Assembly: GCA_003508835.1 (NCBI GenBank)
Contig: PUFA01000118.1
Span: 856,001 to 920,000 of the forward strand
Length of the DNA: 64,000 nucleotides
Reading direction: 5' to 3'
Source: Eonycteris spelaea
Taxonomy: Eukaryota > Chordata > Mammalia > Chiroptera > Pteropodidae
The notes beneath the pieces were generated by a model. The model saw only the letters and a program-made list of their open reading frames with translations. It was not told the DNA's origin and did no database searches. Positions 36,741-49,070 of this stretch are shown in pieces (the first letter of the stretch is position 1; every line of letters begins with the position of its first letter). A program made the position numbers and the translations under genes.

Positions 36741-37599
36741 TATCCCTTGTAACACATACTTTCTTTTTAATGCATGTGTTTTTATTTCCTCTAGACTATG
36801 GGCTTCCTGGGCCAACCACCTCCATTAATTTTGGTGGTGTCCACCAGTCAATGGTCCATTTCGTTGGAATCCAGAGCAAACACTTTTCTTTCCTCAACGA
36901 TTATGTGTAGCTTTAAAGCAAATCCAGGGCTTAAGCAAAGTCACATCTTTAAGAGTGGTTGAGGAGGGAGATGGTTTCAAGGGATTAGAAATTAAAATTT
37001 ACATTTAGAATTTCCTTTCTTTCCAACTGTAATTCTGTTTTTTCCTGTTAGTATTTATAGAGTTTAATAGAGTTAGAGCAGCTGAGCTCTGCACCCACAG
37101 CTCAAGAGGAAGATGAAGAGGGGATGAGGAGGGAGAGCATGGGAGGGTGACAGGCAAGTACCGAGGTGACTTCCGGCATGTTGTACCACGCACTACACCT
37201 CTTCCCATTTCATTTCACCGTCTCCCCCAGGCAGACATAGACGCCCTCTTCCCAGTCAGTGTTTTAGAAAAGACTTCTTCGAGGGTGGTTCCAAGAAACA
37301 AACCATTTGGGACAAAAGTGAGAGAGGGTGTCAAGTGATTACTATTAGAAAGTTTGGAGTGCCACCTGAGAGAAATGAGGTGCAGGCATAATAAATGTTT
37401 TCTTACATGCTGGTCTTCAAATGATAGTGGTCCAGGAAAAGATGTAGAAGCTAATAAAAGAATTAGAGAGGTTTCCATATGAGAATGACAAGTAAAAAAA
37501 AATCCCACTGCATTCTAAATTTATCGCATGCCACTTTAAATGAGTTCAGATCTCAGTATTCCGAAGAAGTCCATCCTAGGTAATAATAACGGTTCTTAA
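36741..37599. other. Single-copy-looking sequence, nothing recognised
   Basis: Facing frames at 37005-37208 and 37215-37508 (minus) and 37147-37338 (plus) have no recognised motif. Confidence 0.4.
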
Positions 37600-37830
37600 C
37601 ATTTGTATAGTACAGAGTTGCAAACTGGAGGCCCCTGGTCTACATTCAGCCTTCAAATGTGTTTTTGTTTGGCCCATGTAACACTGACCAGATAATGTTT
37701 GTGAAATTTTTAATGGTTACCAGATTTAAAATCACAGACGGCTGGCTATTTCTCAAACTACTTCTGCTTTTTCCTGGGCACACAACTTGACTCATTTCCC
37801 AGCTGCCATTGCAAAAGTATATGTCCATGT
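37600..37830. repeat. Possible hAT/Charlie-derived DNA transposon piece
   Basis: 'agagttgcaaactggaggcc', 'cagccttcaaatgtgttttt' and 'gtttggcccatgtaacactg' recall old hAT nonautonomous elements ('ttgcaaactggcggcccgcg' type). No terminal repeats could be defined. Confidence 0.4.
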
Positions 37831-38389
37831 GACCAAGAAATGTGAATAAAAGTTATGGGCACCTCCTCCAGGTCTGGCCTGTAAAAACCAATCATGAACG
37901 ATTCTCCCAGCTCTTTTCTCTTTACTCAGCTGTATGTAAGTATCCACAGCAACCTGTTAAAGATGACAGAAAGTAATCTGTTTCCCTGAAAGACAGTGTG
38001 GAGTAGAGCCTCCTTACATATCTTACCCTCCCTATGATCTATCCTACAGCCTCCTGGAACAAGATTATGTAAGCAAGAAATCAGCCTCTGTTATGCTTGA
38101 GCCATTAGGTATGTTGTGGTCCATATAGTTAAAATAGTTATTGATCTTAGCTAATATGCTCTGTAATAACAATCATGAAATTGTTAGGATGGCATGATCT
38201 ACTCCATGTTACCCCTTTCACCCATAATGTGTTACCTCCTTATGTTTCTTGCTAGGATCCCTTAGGTATTATAATTTTAGACTTTTGTGTAGTGCTGTAT
38301 GGTTTCCTAAGCACATCCGCATTCATTACTGTGAGTTGTTAGCAAACCGGATAGCATCATTTATTCTTCAGTAAGGTCATTTTCATTTG
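37831..38389. other. Nothing recognised
   Basis: No gene or repeat call. Confidence 0.45.
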
Positions 38390-38470
38390 AGGAAACAGCT
38401 GTTGAGTACCTGCCACAAATCGGGCACTGTGCTGGGCCCAGGACATGCAAAGAAGAGACACAAGGAATCT
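38390..38470 (-). repeat. L2 3' end fragment
   Basis: 'gttgagtacctgccacaaat' and 'cgggcactgtgctgggccca' are the antisense L2 terminus. Confidence 0.72.
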
Positions 38471-38644
38471 GAGACTTGGGTAGCATACTTGCACATTTGC
38501 CCAGTCACAGACTACTAGAAGAAATGGTAAATGGGTTTGGAACTACCGAAAATAATCTTTGAGAAATCATGGTATCTGGAATATTGCCAGAAAATAAGAC
38601 ATTGACAAACGTTTGGATGTTCAAAAGGAAAATAAGATGGCTTC

Positions 38645-38890
38645 TTTTTAAATTTTATTTGATTAGTTTCAAGTGTACAGTACATGGGTTAGACATTTAT
38701 ATAGTTTATAAAACAATCCCCTCAATTGCTCTTTCTTCTGGCTCTCCACCTAACCATTGCATTAATGCCAACTGCACTTCCTATGCCGTGCTCCCCATAC
38801 CAGTGACCATCTATCAACTACTAATTTATACTTCTCTAACCCTTCCCCCCATTCTCCCAGCTCCCAATCCCCTCCCCTCTAGCTGTAGCC
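38645..38890 (-). mobile_element. L1 3' UTR, bat-type
   Basis: 'aaattttatttgattagttt', 'caagtgtacagtacatgggt' and 'cataccagtgaccatctatc' match the antisense of the L1 3' UTR style seen again at 52195 and 54690. A 119-codon plus-strand frame (38569-38928) lies over it and is not a gene. Confidence 0.75.
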
Positions 38891-39114
38891 AGATGTGGCT
38901 TCTTGACATTGCAAACATGTATATTTAATGTTGATACCATGAACAAGTTTAGAAGTTATTATTTAACAAAAGTTTTGTGACCGCTGAAAAAGATGGGATC
39001 ATCCTTGGAGTTAGAATCAGCTCACTAAGAGAAAATCTTGCCGAACCTGTTATCTCTCTTTGGGATAGGATTTATTACTCTGTGAGCTATGGAGAATGTT
39101 ACAAAGATAGTTGT

Positions 39115-39500
39115 CTTAGTCTGCTCAGGCTGCCTTCCCATGCCCATGTCCAGGTCCCTGCTGGGCCCCAGGTTGCCAGTGGTCATGAGGTGGGGGCATA
39201 GATTAAAAGGCCAGGTGGGGCCTGGAGTGCCAGAAGGTGGGGAATGGCAGGTGAGAACTTATCTTCGGAGAGGACAGGAGGCAGATTTATACTGAAGCTC
39301 TATGCCCCCTCTGAATGCTCCATTGTCTTATCAGACTTTACTTCTAAAATTCAAAATCAAATGTAAAATTAAGAATTTCAAGACAATGACCACAGGGCAT
39401 TAAACCCCAAGTGTGGGCCCTCCTGAGCAAAGGCCCCTGCACAACTGCACAGGTTGGATGCTTGTGCAACTAGTCCTGCCCGACTGAGATTCTGCCCAGC
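39115..39500. repeat. Chimeric old repeat, possible LTR start
   Basis: 'gtcttagtctgctcaggctg' at 39113-39132 matches the antisense end of MaLR LTRs, but the LTR body does not follow. 39360-39490 ('gtgtgggccctcctgagcaa', 'gcacaactgcacaggttgga') is a separate element I cannot name. Confidence 0.4.
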
Positions 39501-39529
39501 CCTGATACCACACTGTATTACTTATTTAT

Positions 39530-39632
39530 TTGATTGTCTATCACCTGTCTCTTTCCATTAGAAGTAAGCTTCACTGGAGCAGGGGCTTTGTCCCCATCCT
39601 ATGTGTCTTCTAGTGCCTTAGGATAAAAATGG
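39530..39632 (+). repeat. L2 3' end fragment
   Basis: 'gcttcactggagcaggggct' and 'ttgtccccatcctatgtgtc' are in L2 order. Confidence 0.7.
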
Positions 39633-40734
39633 CAGTCTTCAGCATCCTAATGGGGATGGATCTGGTAAATACTGACTATTTAATTAAACTCCAGAATGCC
39701 AATATGTGAAACTTGAAAAGTGTTGCTTTTGATCCGATGAAAGGCTACATGCCTTTACAAAGTGAGTGGTGGGATAAGGTTGGAATTTCCCCTGTCCACC
39801 CCCCACCCCCGCCAAAAAAAAAAGGTAGGAAAGAAGAGCATAACTAGGTTCAAAAAAGGTTTAGGTAATTTTAGGGAGAATATTTCCATGTTACTCAGAA
39901 AATTTAAAGCAATATAGAGATGTTTAAGGGTCTTAACAATGAGACCTTCAAAATAACTGCCAATAGTCTCAAAGCTCCAGGGGCCACTGCCAGAGGTTTA
40001 ATCCTTGGCAGGTGGCCATGCTGATCAAATGTGGCCTTCTTTGTCTCCCTTTTCCTGTGCTTTACTTCAGAGTATGGCTTAGCACCCTGGGCCTGGTGTT
40101 CTGAGAAGGTACAATAGAAATATAAAACATGAATTCCATCCATATGTAACTTTCAATCAATCTCTGAGGAGATGAATTCATACAGATGTAGTTTCTTACT
40201 GAAGTATCCAACTGTAGCTTTTTAGAGGAGCTGAAGCAGGACCAGATTTGCAAAATTAAGTCTGTGTCCCAGGAGGATGTGAGCAAAGCCTTTAATGACA
40301 GGGTGTAGGGTGGGCCCAATGTGAACAGACAGGAGAAGCCTACCTAAGTCTCCCTCAGGGCAGAACAGGTGTCCCTGCCATATTATCTAGCCCATGATTT
40401 GGTAAGTGAGTCTGAGTTTGTAGCAATGAAAATATTCTAAGCCCTATTAAGCATGGAGCATGAAATGAAATCAGTTCCTAATATTGACTTTTAGTTGCTG
40501 TTTCAGTTCCTAAAAGTCCCCAGACATCACAGAAAAATTAAAACAATATATTAAGATGGAGCAAATACAGATGACTTTTCAATAATTTACTTGAGTATTA
40601 GAATAAATTTTAAAGTGGAAGAAAAAAATTCCAGGCATCTTTTTCTTATAAAATCCTAGGTGTTTCAGCTGTAAGAAGATTTATATATCTATCTTAAAGG
40701 TTGTTAAATCTCAATATATATATATTGAAAACCT
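39633..40734. other. Single-copy-looking sequence, nothing recognised
   Basis: A C-run then A-run lies at 39795-39823. Minus frames at 39904-40319 have no motif. Confidence 0.4.
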
Positions 40735-40812
40735 ATTATGTGCCAGACATTATACCAAGTTTAAAAATAAAAATGAGTGCCAGATGCTAGACAAAGCACT
40801 AAGACTGACTAG
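40735..40812 (-). repeat. L2 3' end fragment, weak
   Basis: 'aaaacctattatgtgccaga' 'cattataccaag' is the antisense L2 terminus; beyond it the match fades. Confidence 0.55.
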
Positions 40813-41164
40813 GATGATTTTATAGAAAATAAAGAGAAATTGTTCCTTAGAACAGAGAAACAGAATGTAAGGTTTAGACAAAACCACCAATGAAACAATA
40901 CAGAAAGGGGAAGCAGCCTTAGTAAACCAACATATGTGAAAAAATAATTTAGACATAAAATCAAATTTCCTACTTCAGTCTCATTGTAATCACGTGGTGA
41001 CTCCAGGGAGATCTTAAATCCCTTTGGATAATTACTCAGAAAAAGTGCTCACTGTCATTGGTAGAGCGTACAAATCAGGTGAGGGGCTAATGAGCTAGAA
41101 AATCTGTTGGTTCTGTAGATTCTCCCTTTTGGTTTCAAGAGACTTTGGATTTGTGCTTTTAGGG

Positions 41165-41201
41165 GTATATTATTCAGGATTCTTCTGAGAAACAAAATGA
41201 A

Positions 41202-41255
<54 letters not shown>

Positions 41256-41652
41256 TAGAGAGAGAGAGAGAAGAGAGAGAGAGAAGACACAGAGACAGAG
41301 ATTTGTTTTAAAAATTGGCTCACACATTGTAGAGGTTGGCACATGCAAAACCTGCAGTGTAGGCCAGTAGGCTGGAGACCCAGGGAAGAGCTGATGTTGC
41401 AGCTTGAGTCCAAAGGCAGCCTGGAGGCATATTCCCTCTTTTCAGGGGACCACAGTCTTTTTCTCTTAAGGCCTTCATCTGATTGGATGAGGCTCACCCA
41501 CATTGTGGAGAGTAATCTGCTTTATTCAATATCTACTGTTTTAAGTGTTAATTACATTTAACAAATATTTTCACAGCAATATCCAGATTGGTGTTTGAGC
41601 AAAAACGAGTTGTCATGACCTAGCCAAATCAATACATAAATTAAATATCACA
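41165..41652 (-). mobile_element. ERVL-type solo LTR (MLT2-like)
   Basis: The plus strand reads the antisense LTR: 'tcaggattcttctgagaaac' (end), the microsatellite zone, 'attggctcacacattgtaga', 'gctggagacccagggaagag', 'ttctcttaaggccttcatct', 'gattggatgaggctcaccca', to 'gacctagccaaatcaataca' and 'ttaaatatcaca' at the other end. Both ends are recognisable, so this is a near full-length solo LTR. Open frames here are repeat-derived. Confidence 0.75.
41205..41301. repeat. (GT)21 plus TA/GA compound microsatellite in LTR
   Basis: (GT)21 at 41205-41246 is followed by a short TA stretch and interrupted GA tracts. LTRs of this type usually carry a TATA/CTCT segment here, so this is an expansion of consensus sequence. 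Confidence 0.94.
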
Positions 41653-43149
41653 AGAGATGTAATTTTCCTTCAAGCAAGATTGTCACTGAGCAAAAAGGAA
41701 GGTGCTCATTTCAGGTCTTCAGGGGAATACAGAACCCACATGTCTGCTGTGAGGAAGAGTTGGTGGCTTTGAGGAGGATTTGGGCAGACTTGTGCCCAGG
41801 CACTCTTCCCTCGCTGGGTACTAGTTGGGGAGCAGAGAGAATAAAGCCAGCCAAGTAGCAGCAGGACATGGAAACAGGAGAGAAGTGGAGAGGAGAGCAG
41901 GACATGAGGAGGAGCACATTTCATTATGTTTTTAACCATTCAAAAGTAAAATAATATGAGTTGCTCCAACAACTCAGAAGTCCCTTCTCCATTTTTCCTC
42001 TACTTCTGAGGATCTTAGGTTAGAGACTCCTTTCTGGGATGTGGGCCACCAGCCAACCATCGGTTGACGGGTTCTGTAACTAAGGGGACTTCTGGATCAA
42101 TGAGGTCAACTCTTTGTCTAACGGGAAAAGAAAGTAATGACTCCACAATCACAGCTGGTCCACCAGATGTTGGCTTGGTGTCTCAGTCTCCTCGTTACAT
42201 GCCAGTATACTTTCTTTACTATGGGGTAGTATTTGCCCATGTAGTAGAGCCAGAGAAGTAATCTGTTCTGATATTGGGAAACTGGGCCTCATTCCTCCCC
42301 ACACATACCATAAATTATGATACTAAGATTGGAGAATCTTTCATTGCTCCTTTTCAAGGCTGCACTCCTTAATCTTAAGGACACACTTACACTTATTATT
42401 ATTCTGTAAGTTCAAATTAAACCTTCCATTTGCATTAATTTCTAAACTTCATAATGGCTAGTCTTAAATATACTAATAATGACTATTAAATAGACATGTA
42501 TATTTCAGACAAATTCTTGTCTCTTCAAATTACCATTGCCAGAAGGTTATAACACTCATGTCATTGATGTCTGTACTCTTTGTTAATACATCACAAACTA
42601 AATGCCATGTGACATGAAGCACCCAGAGAAATAAGAAAGTATCTATGTGTGTGTCTTTTTATTAGTAAAGAAATCTTTCTGAGAAGCCACTGCTGTCCCC
42701 AGCAGACTGTCCTTGACAGAGATTGGATCACATGTTTGTAACCCGGAGGGGCAGGATGGGGCAGGATGTCTCCCAAATTGGGCTTCTGATGAAAAGGAGG
42801 AAGTTGGTGGCCAACAATGCCTGTTACAGATTAAGAGAAACAGAGTTAGGATATGAGTGCTAGGAAGTTATTTTAGGGAGTTATTTTTTTTCACAGCTGT
42901 AGAGCATGAGTTATAATATCAGAATTCAAGTATAATGCTCTGCAGCGAAGCTGAGGACACTGGGCATCCAGGAAGAGGAGATTGGTCATTTGAAGCAAAC
43001 ATTCAGGAACTTCATTGCTGCACTAAATCAGCCCTGCTGAGAGCTATGTGGCCAGGGCCAGGTACAATTTATGGTGAGTCAAATAGAAGATTAGTGATTT
43101 TCTTTAATCTTCAAGCCATGTAGTTACAGGGAAGCAGTTGCTTTACAAC
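41653..43149. other. Single-copy-looking sequence, possible unnamed LTR debris
   Basis: 42010-42260 resembles antisense LTR debris but cannot be named. Minus frames at 41706-41939 and 42591-42776 have no motif. Confidence 0.35.
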
Positions 43150-43216
43150 GCTTGCATGCAAATGCATGCACACACGCATGCACACATGCATGCATGTATG
43201 TGCACACACACACACA
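43150..43216. repeat. Alternating purine-pyrimidine tract with ATGCAAATGCAT
   Basis: About 67 nt of almost strictly alternating purine/pyrimidine sequence (TGCATG and CACA units), of the kind that can adopt Z-DNA. An exact octamer ATGCAAAT at 43156-43163 sits within ATGCAAATGCAT, one base from a perfect palindrome. Confidence 0.8.
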
Positions 43217-44269
43217 TTAGAGCTTTTAGTAAATTGTGTTCTCTACATCAGGGGAAATGAAGTGAATTGTGAGATAACTCATATCCTTTCAGGTTCTAAA
43301 ATTTTTCCTGTTAAGGCCAAGGCCTAAACACAACATCAAAGCTAAATAGACTGTCAATGAATAGGCTGTGAATTGAGTGATGAGTGAACATGTTTCTTGC
43401 CTTCTCTAATCCCACAAAGACAAATAGAGAAGTCGGTGAAAGATCAGCTGTAAAAAAAAAATTCAACCGCTGAGACAGTCAAGCTTGTCTTTCCAGAGAA
43501 GTAAAATACTCATTTGCTTCTGCCTTCCTGTAGGTTGTCTGCAAAGACAACACTGTGCAGGCTCGATTATCACCAGGATTAAGCAGTACGCTCACATTTG
43601 GACTCTGGACTCCAATAAAATCCCTCCCACCTTATCAGTTAGGTGAGGCCAAAGTGGTGGAATTTACATTTTAGAATGGAGTTATCATTTTAATAGTTGT
43701 GCAATCACAACGAATTGCCACGAATGGAAATAAAAGTAAGGGTGACCTATATTTAGTTTCTATTGAATCTCTTAGGTCCACACTGATATTTTTGGTTCTG
43801 GTATACATAGGCTTTATTTCTTTTCATGGTTATTATGGTCTTGAAATCTCTTTAGGTCTCTGATTTATTGATTCCTCATACATGACAAAAGTAATCATTT
43901 GATTCAACCTAGAATACCTACAAAACACAGATATTCATTGTATCATGAAAGACTGATGTTAATGCCAGTTACATGTCAGACCGTTTATAGGTGAAGGTCT
44001 CAGTATACCATCCAGGGAAAGGATGAAGGAGAGAAAAGAAAAGAGTGGAAGTAGAAATCACTAAAATGTCAACTATTACAGGATAAGGGAAGAAATAGGA
44101 ATCATCAGAGAATCAGGGTAAAGGATGGTCTAGAGAGGCAGGTGAGATAATAAGAGAACAGTGCTTTAGGAATCAATGCTTAGACAATTCTAGGGACTGG
44201 CGGTCAGTTATGCTGAATACTGCAGAACTGAGAGGAAATGAAGATCTGCACCGTTTTCAAATCCACTGT
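43217..44269. other. Nothing recognised
   Basis: No gene or named repeat. Confidence 0.45.
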
Positions 44270-45260
44270 TTTATGAGAGTGTATTATTTGTGGGGCACAG
44301 TGCTGGATGTCAGGACTACAAAGGAAGAAAGTAACCTACCTTCACATAACTTACAGTATGGTGGGAGAGAGATATAAAAATGGTTTAAGTGCAATGAAGT
44401 AAATGATACATTACAATAATGTGCTGTAGTAGGAGAGAGGAAAGGGGTGGGAGGAGCAGGATTCATGAATGGTTTCTTAGAGGAGGTGATACTGAGCTAA
44501 GTCCTGATAAGAAACTTCCATGTGGAAGAGGCAGGCATAGGTGTTACACGAGTAAAGAGAGAAGTTTGTGCCATTGTGGTGCTTGGGGAAGGACGGTTAA
44601 GTATGGCTCAGGAATATGGAGTACCTGCAGCCAAAAAAGCCAGCAAAACAACACAGATCTCAAAAAGTCATGCCACTTGGAAGAGTTTGAATTTCATCTG
44701 CAGGGAACTAAGTGCCATTGAAAGATTTTTAAGCAGGAATTTGAATGCTTAGTTTCCTATTTTAGAAATATCTCAGTGATGCAAAAGGGTGGATCAGAAG
44801 GAAAAGGTAGCTGGTGTGAAGACGATTTGCCTACAGTAAGTGTCTAAATGAGAAAGAATTAAAACAACTAAGGCGATGGCAGTGGGATGGAGAGGAAGAC
44901 GAGATTGAGGAAGTCTTTAGAAGAGTACCACTGATTTCAGTGACACTTCCATTATAGGAGATAAAAGAGATAAGGAAAATCATGGATGACTTCCATGTTT
45001 TGGTTTGGAATCAATGACAAGAGAGTGAAGGATGATGACGGTGGCATTAATTTGAGTTGATAGTTATCAGAAAACTAATATATTTAGGAAGGATAGACAT
45101 AATGAGTTCAATCTTGTATGCATAACAAAATATTACTGTCTGCTTTGTTGATTGAGAAGTCCACTGGTGATGAGAGAGAGACAAAGATGGAGTGATATTA
45201 AGAGTCTGAGAAAAGCAGAGGGGCTCAGAGAAAAGAGAAAACGAGAATGAACAGGAAACT
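44270..45260 (-). mobile_element. L2, about 1 kb
   Basis: The antisense L2 3' kilobase is colinear: 'ggggcacagtgctggatgtc', 'cttagaggaggtgatactga', 'aagatttttaagcaggaatt', 'ggcagtgggatggagaggaa', 'catggatgacttccatgttt', 'gatgacggtggcattaattt', 'aatgagttcaatcttgtatg'. Overlapping plus frames at 44419-44752 are repeat-derived. Confidence 0.78.
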
Positions 45261-46384
45261 CTGGGAAGGAATGAACCATCTTTCTTTAGTTTGTTGCATA
45301 TTTCTGGCGCTTAAGATAGTTCCTTCCTCCTTGTTTGCATCTGATAAATCTTGAATTGAGAAAGAGAGAGGGTTAAAACCCAATTAGGATGTAGGCTCAA
45401 CCTTCAGAAACACTAGCCAGAAATTTCATACAACTTAAAAAAAATACACAGACTCACTATGGTATAATCTTTTAAGAGTTTCTCTAACGAATTAAGATCA
45501 CGTAAATGGAATTTGGAGATTTAAAAGAACGAACATCTGGCCATTATTTAGCCCAGTGCTAGTATTAAAAAATACAGTGGATAACTTTGTTGTTTAATAA
45601 GTGAAGGGTTGATAGATTCATTGTCTGACAGCCCACAGTAGGCCATTGGTGAACGACTTTGTCTTTGAGTTGATACAAACTCAGAAGTTGGCCTTCATTT
45701 TAATGTAGAAATAGCTCAATTCTCCAGACTCAGTCATACTTGTAATTGTTCCTGGAATAATTTCTAGGGTTGAAGAAAACCCTGTATAAGAAGCAGATGT
45801 TCATGAAATACTTTTGTATTCTTACAAAATACCTCTTATCCTCCATAGCAGGGATTTTACCTAAGGGAGAGTATGATGCAGAGCTATTTGAAAATCAGGT
45901 CAAGAAACCAGGAAGTACCCATATCAACTGAGTTATATTTACATAATAGAAACCCTAGGTAGGCATACAAAACTTCATCTGCTACAGCAAAGTTAACATT
46001 TCTTCAGGGATACCAGGGATTATTTTGCCACCATTAATTTCACAGATATTACCCTAGACAGATGTGGGCACTTAATTTTTTCATGAGAAAATAAATAAAT
46101 TCAGTGATCATTTTTATTATGTTGGGTTAACCAAAGAATTTTCAGATAGGTATTTGAAATGTGGTGCACATTTCATAGGTGGTAGGGACAGACATTAGAG
46201 AGCAGAACAAAAGTTATCTGGGTTCAAACAGCAAAAGAGAACAGGAAGCAGGAATTGCAAACCTGTCTCTCTCTCTGTCCCTAGTAATTTATTGTGTGTC
46301 TCTTGGGCAAAAGATTCCTACTGAATTGACAGTGTAACAGGGAAAACTAAAGAGGGACCTGAACTGTTACTTTTGTGTGTCTCT
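45261..46384. other. AT-rich sequence, nothing recognised
   Basis: No gene or named repeat. Confidence 0.45.
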
Positions 46385-46472
46385 AGTTAGAATACAAGCC
46401 CAGTGAGGAAGGCAGGAATTATGCCTTCGATTTGAACCCCTAGTTCCCAGTACAGCAAGGAAGTGGGAGCAG
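46385..46472 (+). repeat. L2 3' end fragment
   Basis: 'tacaagcccagtgaggaagg' 'caggaattatgcc' and 'cccctagttcccagtacagc' fit the L2 3' end. Confidence 0.6.
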
Positions 46473-48655
46473 AATACTAAGGAGAAGGGAAGTCTCTTGA
46501 AGGGAAAATGGTTTACAGCTTACTCCTGCTCAACCTGTTTTTTTTTGGTAAAGCACTTTGATATTATTGAGATGACCTATCAATCACTCATTCTATCTTG
46601 GGGACTTGCGTATTCATCTAGGGAGAAACTCCCAATAGGGAACAGTAGCAAAAAAACCCCTTATTATTATTATTTTTTTTTTGGCTTAACTTTCTTTTCT
46701 TAATCTGCTGCTTGATTCAAACTGCCTTTTAAAAAGAAATTCAAAGCAATTTTTTCTAATTCCAAAGTTCATCTTTTTGTGTTTGTCCTTCTTATCAAGG
46801 AAGCTAATCAAGTTGGTTGAAAGTACCAGCTTATGAGTCAAATAAGTAATCAGCACTTCTGGGTGGCTTCTGTATTGGTTTTGGTAGTTCTTTGATGTTG
46901 GACATAAGGAAGGGCATGTGGTATGTAGACAAACACTTCTGGGTGATAAGAACCTCACAATTAAGCCCACGAGTGATGGTGAACAGATGTTTCTCTTAAG
47001 CAGCTGCTCTTTTTCCAGAATGACACTTGGATTTGACTATATCCAGGCACTGTTTGTTGTTACCTTGGCAGCACCTTGTAGTAAATGTCCACATGTGACC
47101 TACCTACACTGACAGAAATCCCATCTGGCACCTTCTAGACTTTCTTTTGGTGTCTCAACCTGCTTCTGTGTCAGTCTTGGTTCCTGTCGCTGAGTGATTC
47201 AAAATAAACCACGTCATGAACACTCGCTAAAAGCCTGGGAGAAAGGATGCCAGCACACTCCTCTTCCCTCTAACTGCACTCTTACCAGTTCTTCTCATTC
47301 CTGAATCATGAACTTTTACTGTTACTGCTGTTCAAAGTATTCACCATTTTTTATGCATGGTAGTTAAAAATGGTTGATGCAATAGGTTCTTTGCTATTTG
47401 CAGTCTTACTACATTACCATGTTTCTCCTGTGACTCCTGAGATTCTATTCTTTGCCCAGTCAAGGGATAATTTGTCTTTTGTTGCCCTGGCATGTTTTAG
47501 GAGATACAAATTTTATGTGAGAAAATACAACTGAATGGCATTTGAACTTTCATCATCAGAACACAAAACTACTTCCTGCCAGAATTTTCCTTATTCCCCC
47601 TCTAATTTCTGGCCATATATTTTAGGCAGCCCTGAGATAGTGGTGATCCAGAATCCTGTTGCACACAACCTCAATCAATACAGACTGGTCCCATCAGCTT
47701 CAGAAACATCATTTCCCTTGTTTTATGAAGGAAAAAGACAGAGAAGCTTTGGGTTTCCTTGTCCCAAAAATGTCATGCTCAGGTTCCCCAAGGAGTACAG
47801 ATGCTCATGTTCTCCTTGCTGACTCCATTTGTGACGACAGGATTATGACTTGGTATGAAGCTCCTTCCCACACACCATCATTACCTGGCAGGGCTCCTGT
47901 AATGTGAATCGAGGTCCTGAGGCGCGGAGCTCCTGTCTGAATGTAGGAAATTGATTGCTTGTGAAGAAGCCATCTCCCCTTGTTATCATTTCTTTTCTCC
48001 TCTTTCTCTTTCTATTCGCAAAGTTAAAATTGTGAGTGTATTGGAATTAAGATGTCACCTTAACTCCAAGTCATAGGCTAAAATAAAAGATAAATTAAAA
48101 ATTACTCGTGAGCCACATAATTCATGTTGATTAGAGATGGTAAAAACAGTCCTTTTTGGGATACAGGATAGAGTCCTAATATGATAACTTAGCGTGGTTG
48201 AAAGTCCTGCTCCTGAAGGTGATAATATTGTGCAAAGACAAATTTTCAGAGCAGAGCTTCCATGCTTTTCAAATCGCTCCTCTATCAGCTTTGTTTTCTT
48301 GATAGGTCTAATTTTTTTCTTTATCTCTTCAATGCGATGAGCACTGGTTGTATTATAAAGCCAGAACCAATCTTTTACGGACCATTACCATCTTGGCTGT
48401 ATTACACAATGGACTGAGAAACTCTGACTCAAATGCAAATGCAATGTGAACAAATCTTTAGACATTCCGTTTCTGCAATTTGTAAAATGGCACCTACCTG
48501 TCAATGACTGAAAAAATATCAGTTCTGTTTGCAGTGGGATGATACTGAATGCCACAGAACATCAGGAGAGACATCGAGAAAAATTCATATGATGCTTTTA
48601 CAATTTTTGTTTCATAACTCCCTCAACCCTTTCTATATTTTGGTTTGTCTTTCAG
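46473..48655. other. Single-copy-looking sequence upstream of candidate exon
   Basis: Nothing is recognised apart from an ATT/T-run at about 46662-46682. Overlapping plus frames at 47535-47907 lack any motif. If 48656 is a real terminal exon on the plus strand, this would be intron. Confidence 0.4.
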
Positions 48656-49070
48656 ACTAGGGTTCAAGTGAAAGTCAAACAGCAAAACGAAAGGATTCCA
48701 AGAAACGCTAGAGTCTTTAGACCAGAACCGGGCAATCCTTCAAAAGCAGAAGAAAAATCTGGCCCCACAACATGAAAAAGACACATGAAAATGAGTGCTT
48801 GTACGTAGCCACTGCTGAAAGATGAAGCAGTCTTGATCTGTTAGGTGACATCATGATCAGGCACTGTGATCTGATTGTTTAGTGTCTATGAGCATCTTGT
48901 GGTCACCAGAAGTCCTTTCTCGGAGTATGCATGTATCGATATTTTGATTTGTGTCCATTTTCACATTGCAAGTGGTGTGCTGTTTGTCTTATAGTTAAAT
49001 GAAATCATAGGTGGGAAAACTCTGTTAAAGTTCAAATTGTTACGGAAATAAAAAGTTTTAGTGTAACCAA
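48656..49070 (+). other. Candidate 3'-terminal exon (unproven)
   Basis: Seen: a good 3' splice-acceptor context ends at 48655 ('tttggtttgtctttcag'). From 48656 a phase-0 frame stays open for 39 codons and stops at TGA 48773-48775. The tail is hydrophilic and basic, with R/K/Q/E-rich text and 'FRPEPGN' in the middle, ending in Gly-Pro-Thr-Thr. About 270 nt of 3' UTR-like sequence follows, with AATAAA at 49047-49052. I see no interspersed repeat here. There is no in-exon start codon upstream of the frame, so it would need upstream exons outside or undetected in this window. I do not recognise the protein. A 39-codon frame arises by chance fairly often, and acceptor-like sequences are common, so this stays a candidate. 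Confidence 0.35.
49047..49052 (+). promoter_or_regulatory. AATAAA poly(A) signal for candidate exon
   Basis: Canonical hexamer in 'cggaaataaaaagtttt', 272 nt after the candidate stop codon. Cleavage would be expected within about 10-30 nt. Confidence 0.4.

Noticed and set aside
38569..38928. 119-codon plus-strand frame
   Set aside because: Sits mostly on an antisense L1 3' UTR.
41055..41503. Minus-strand frames with His-Thr repeats
   Set aside because: Translation of the GT tract and LTR sequence, not a gene.
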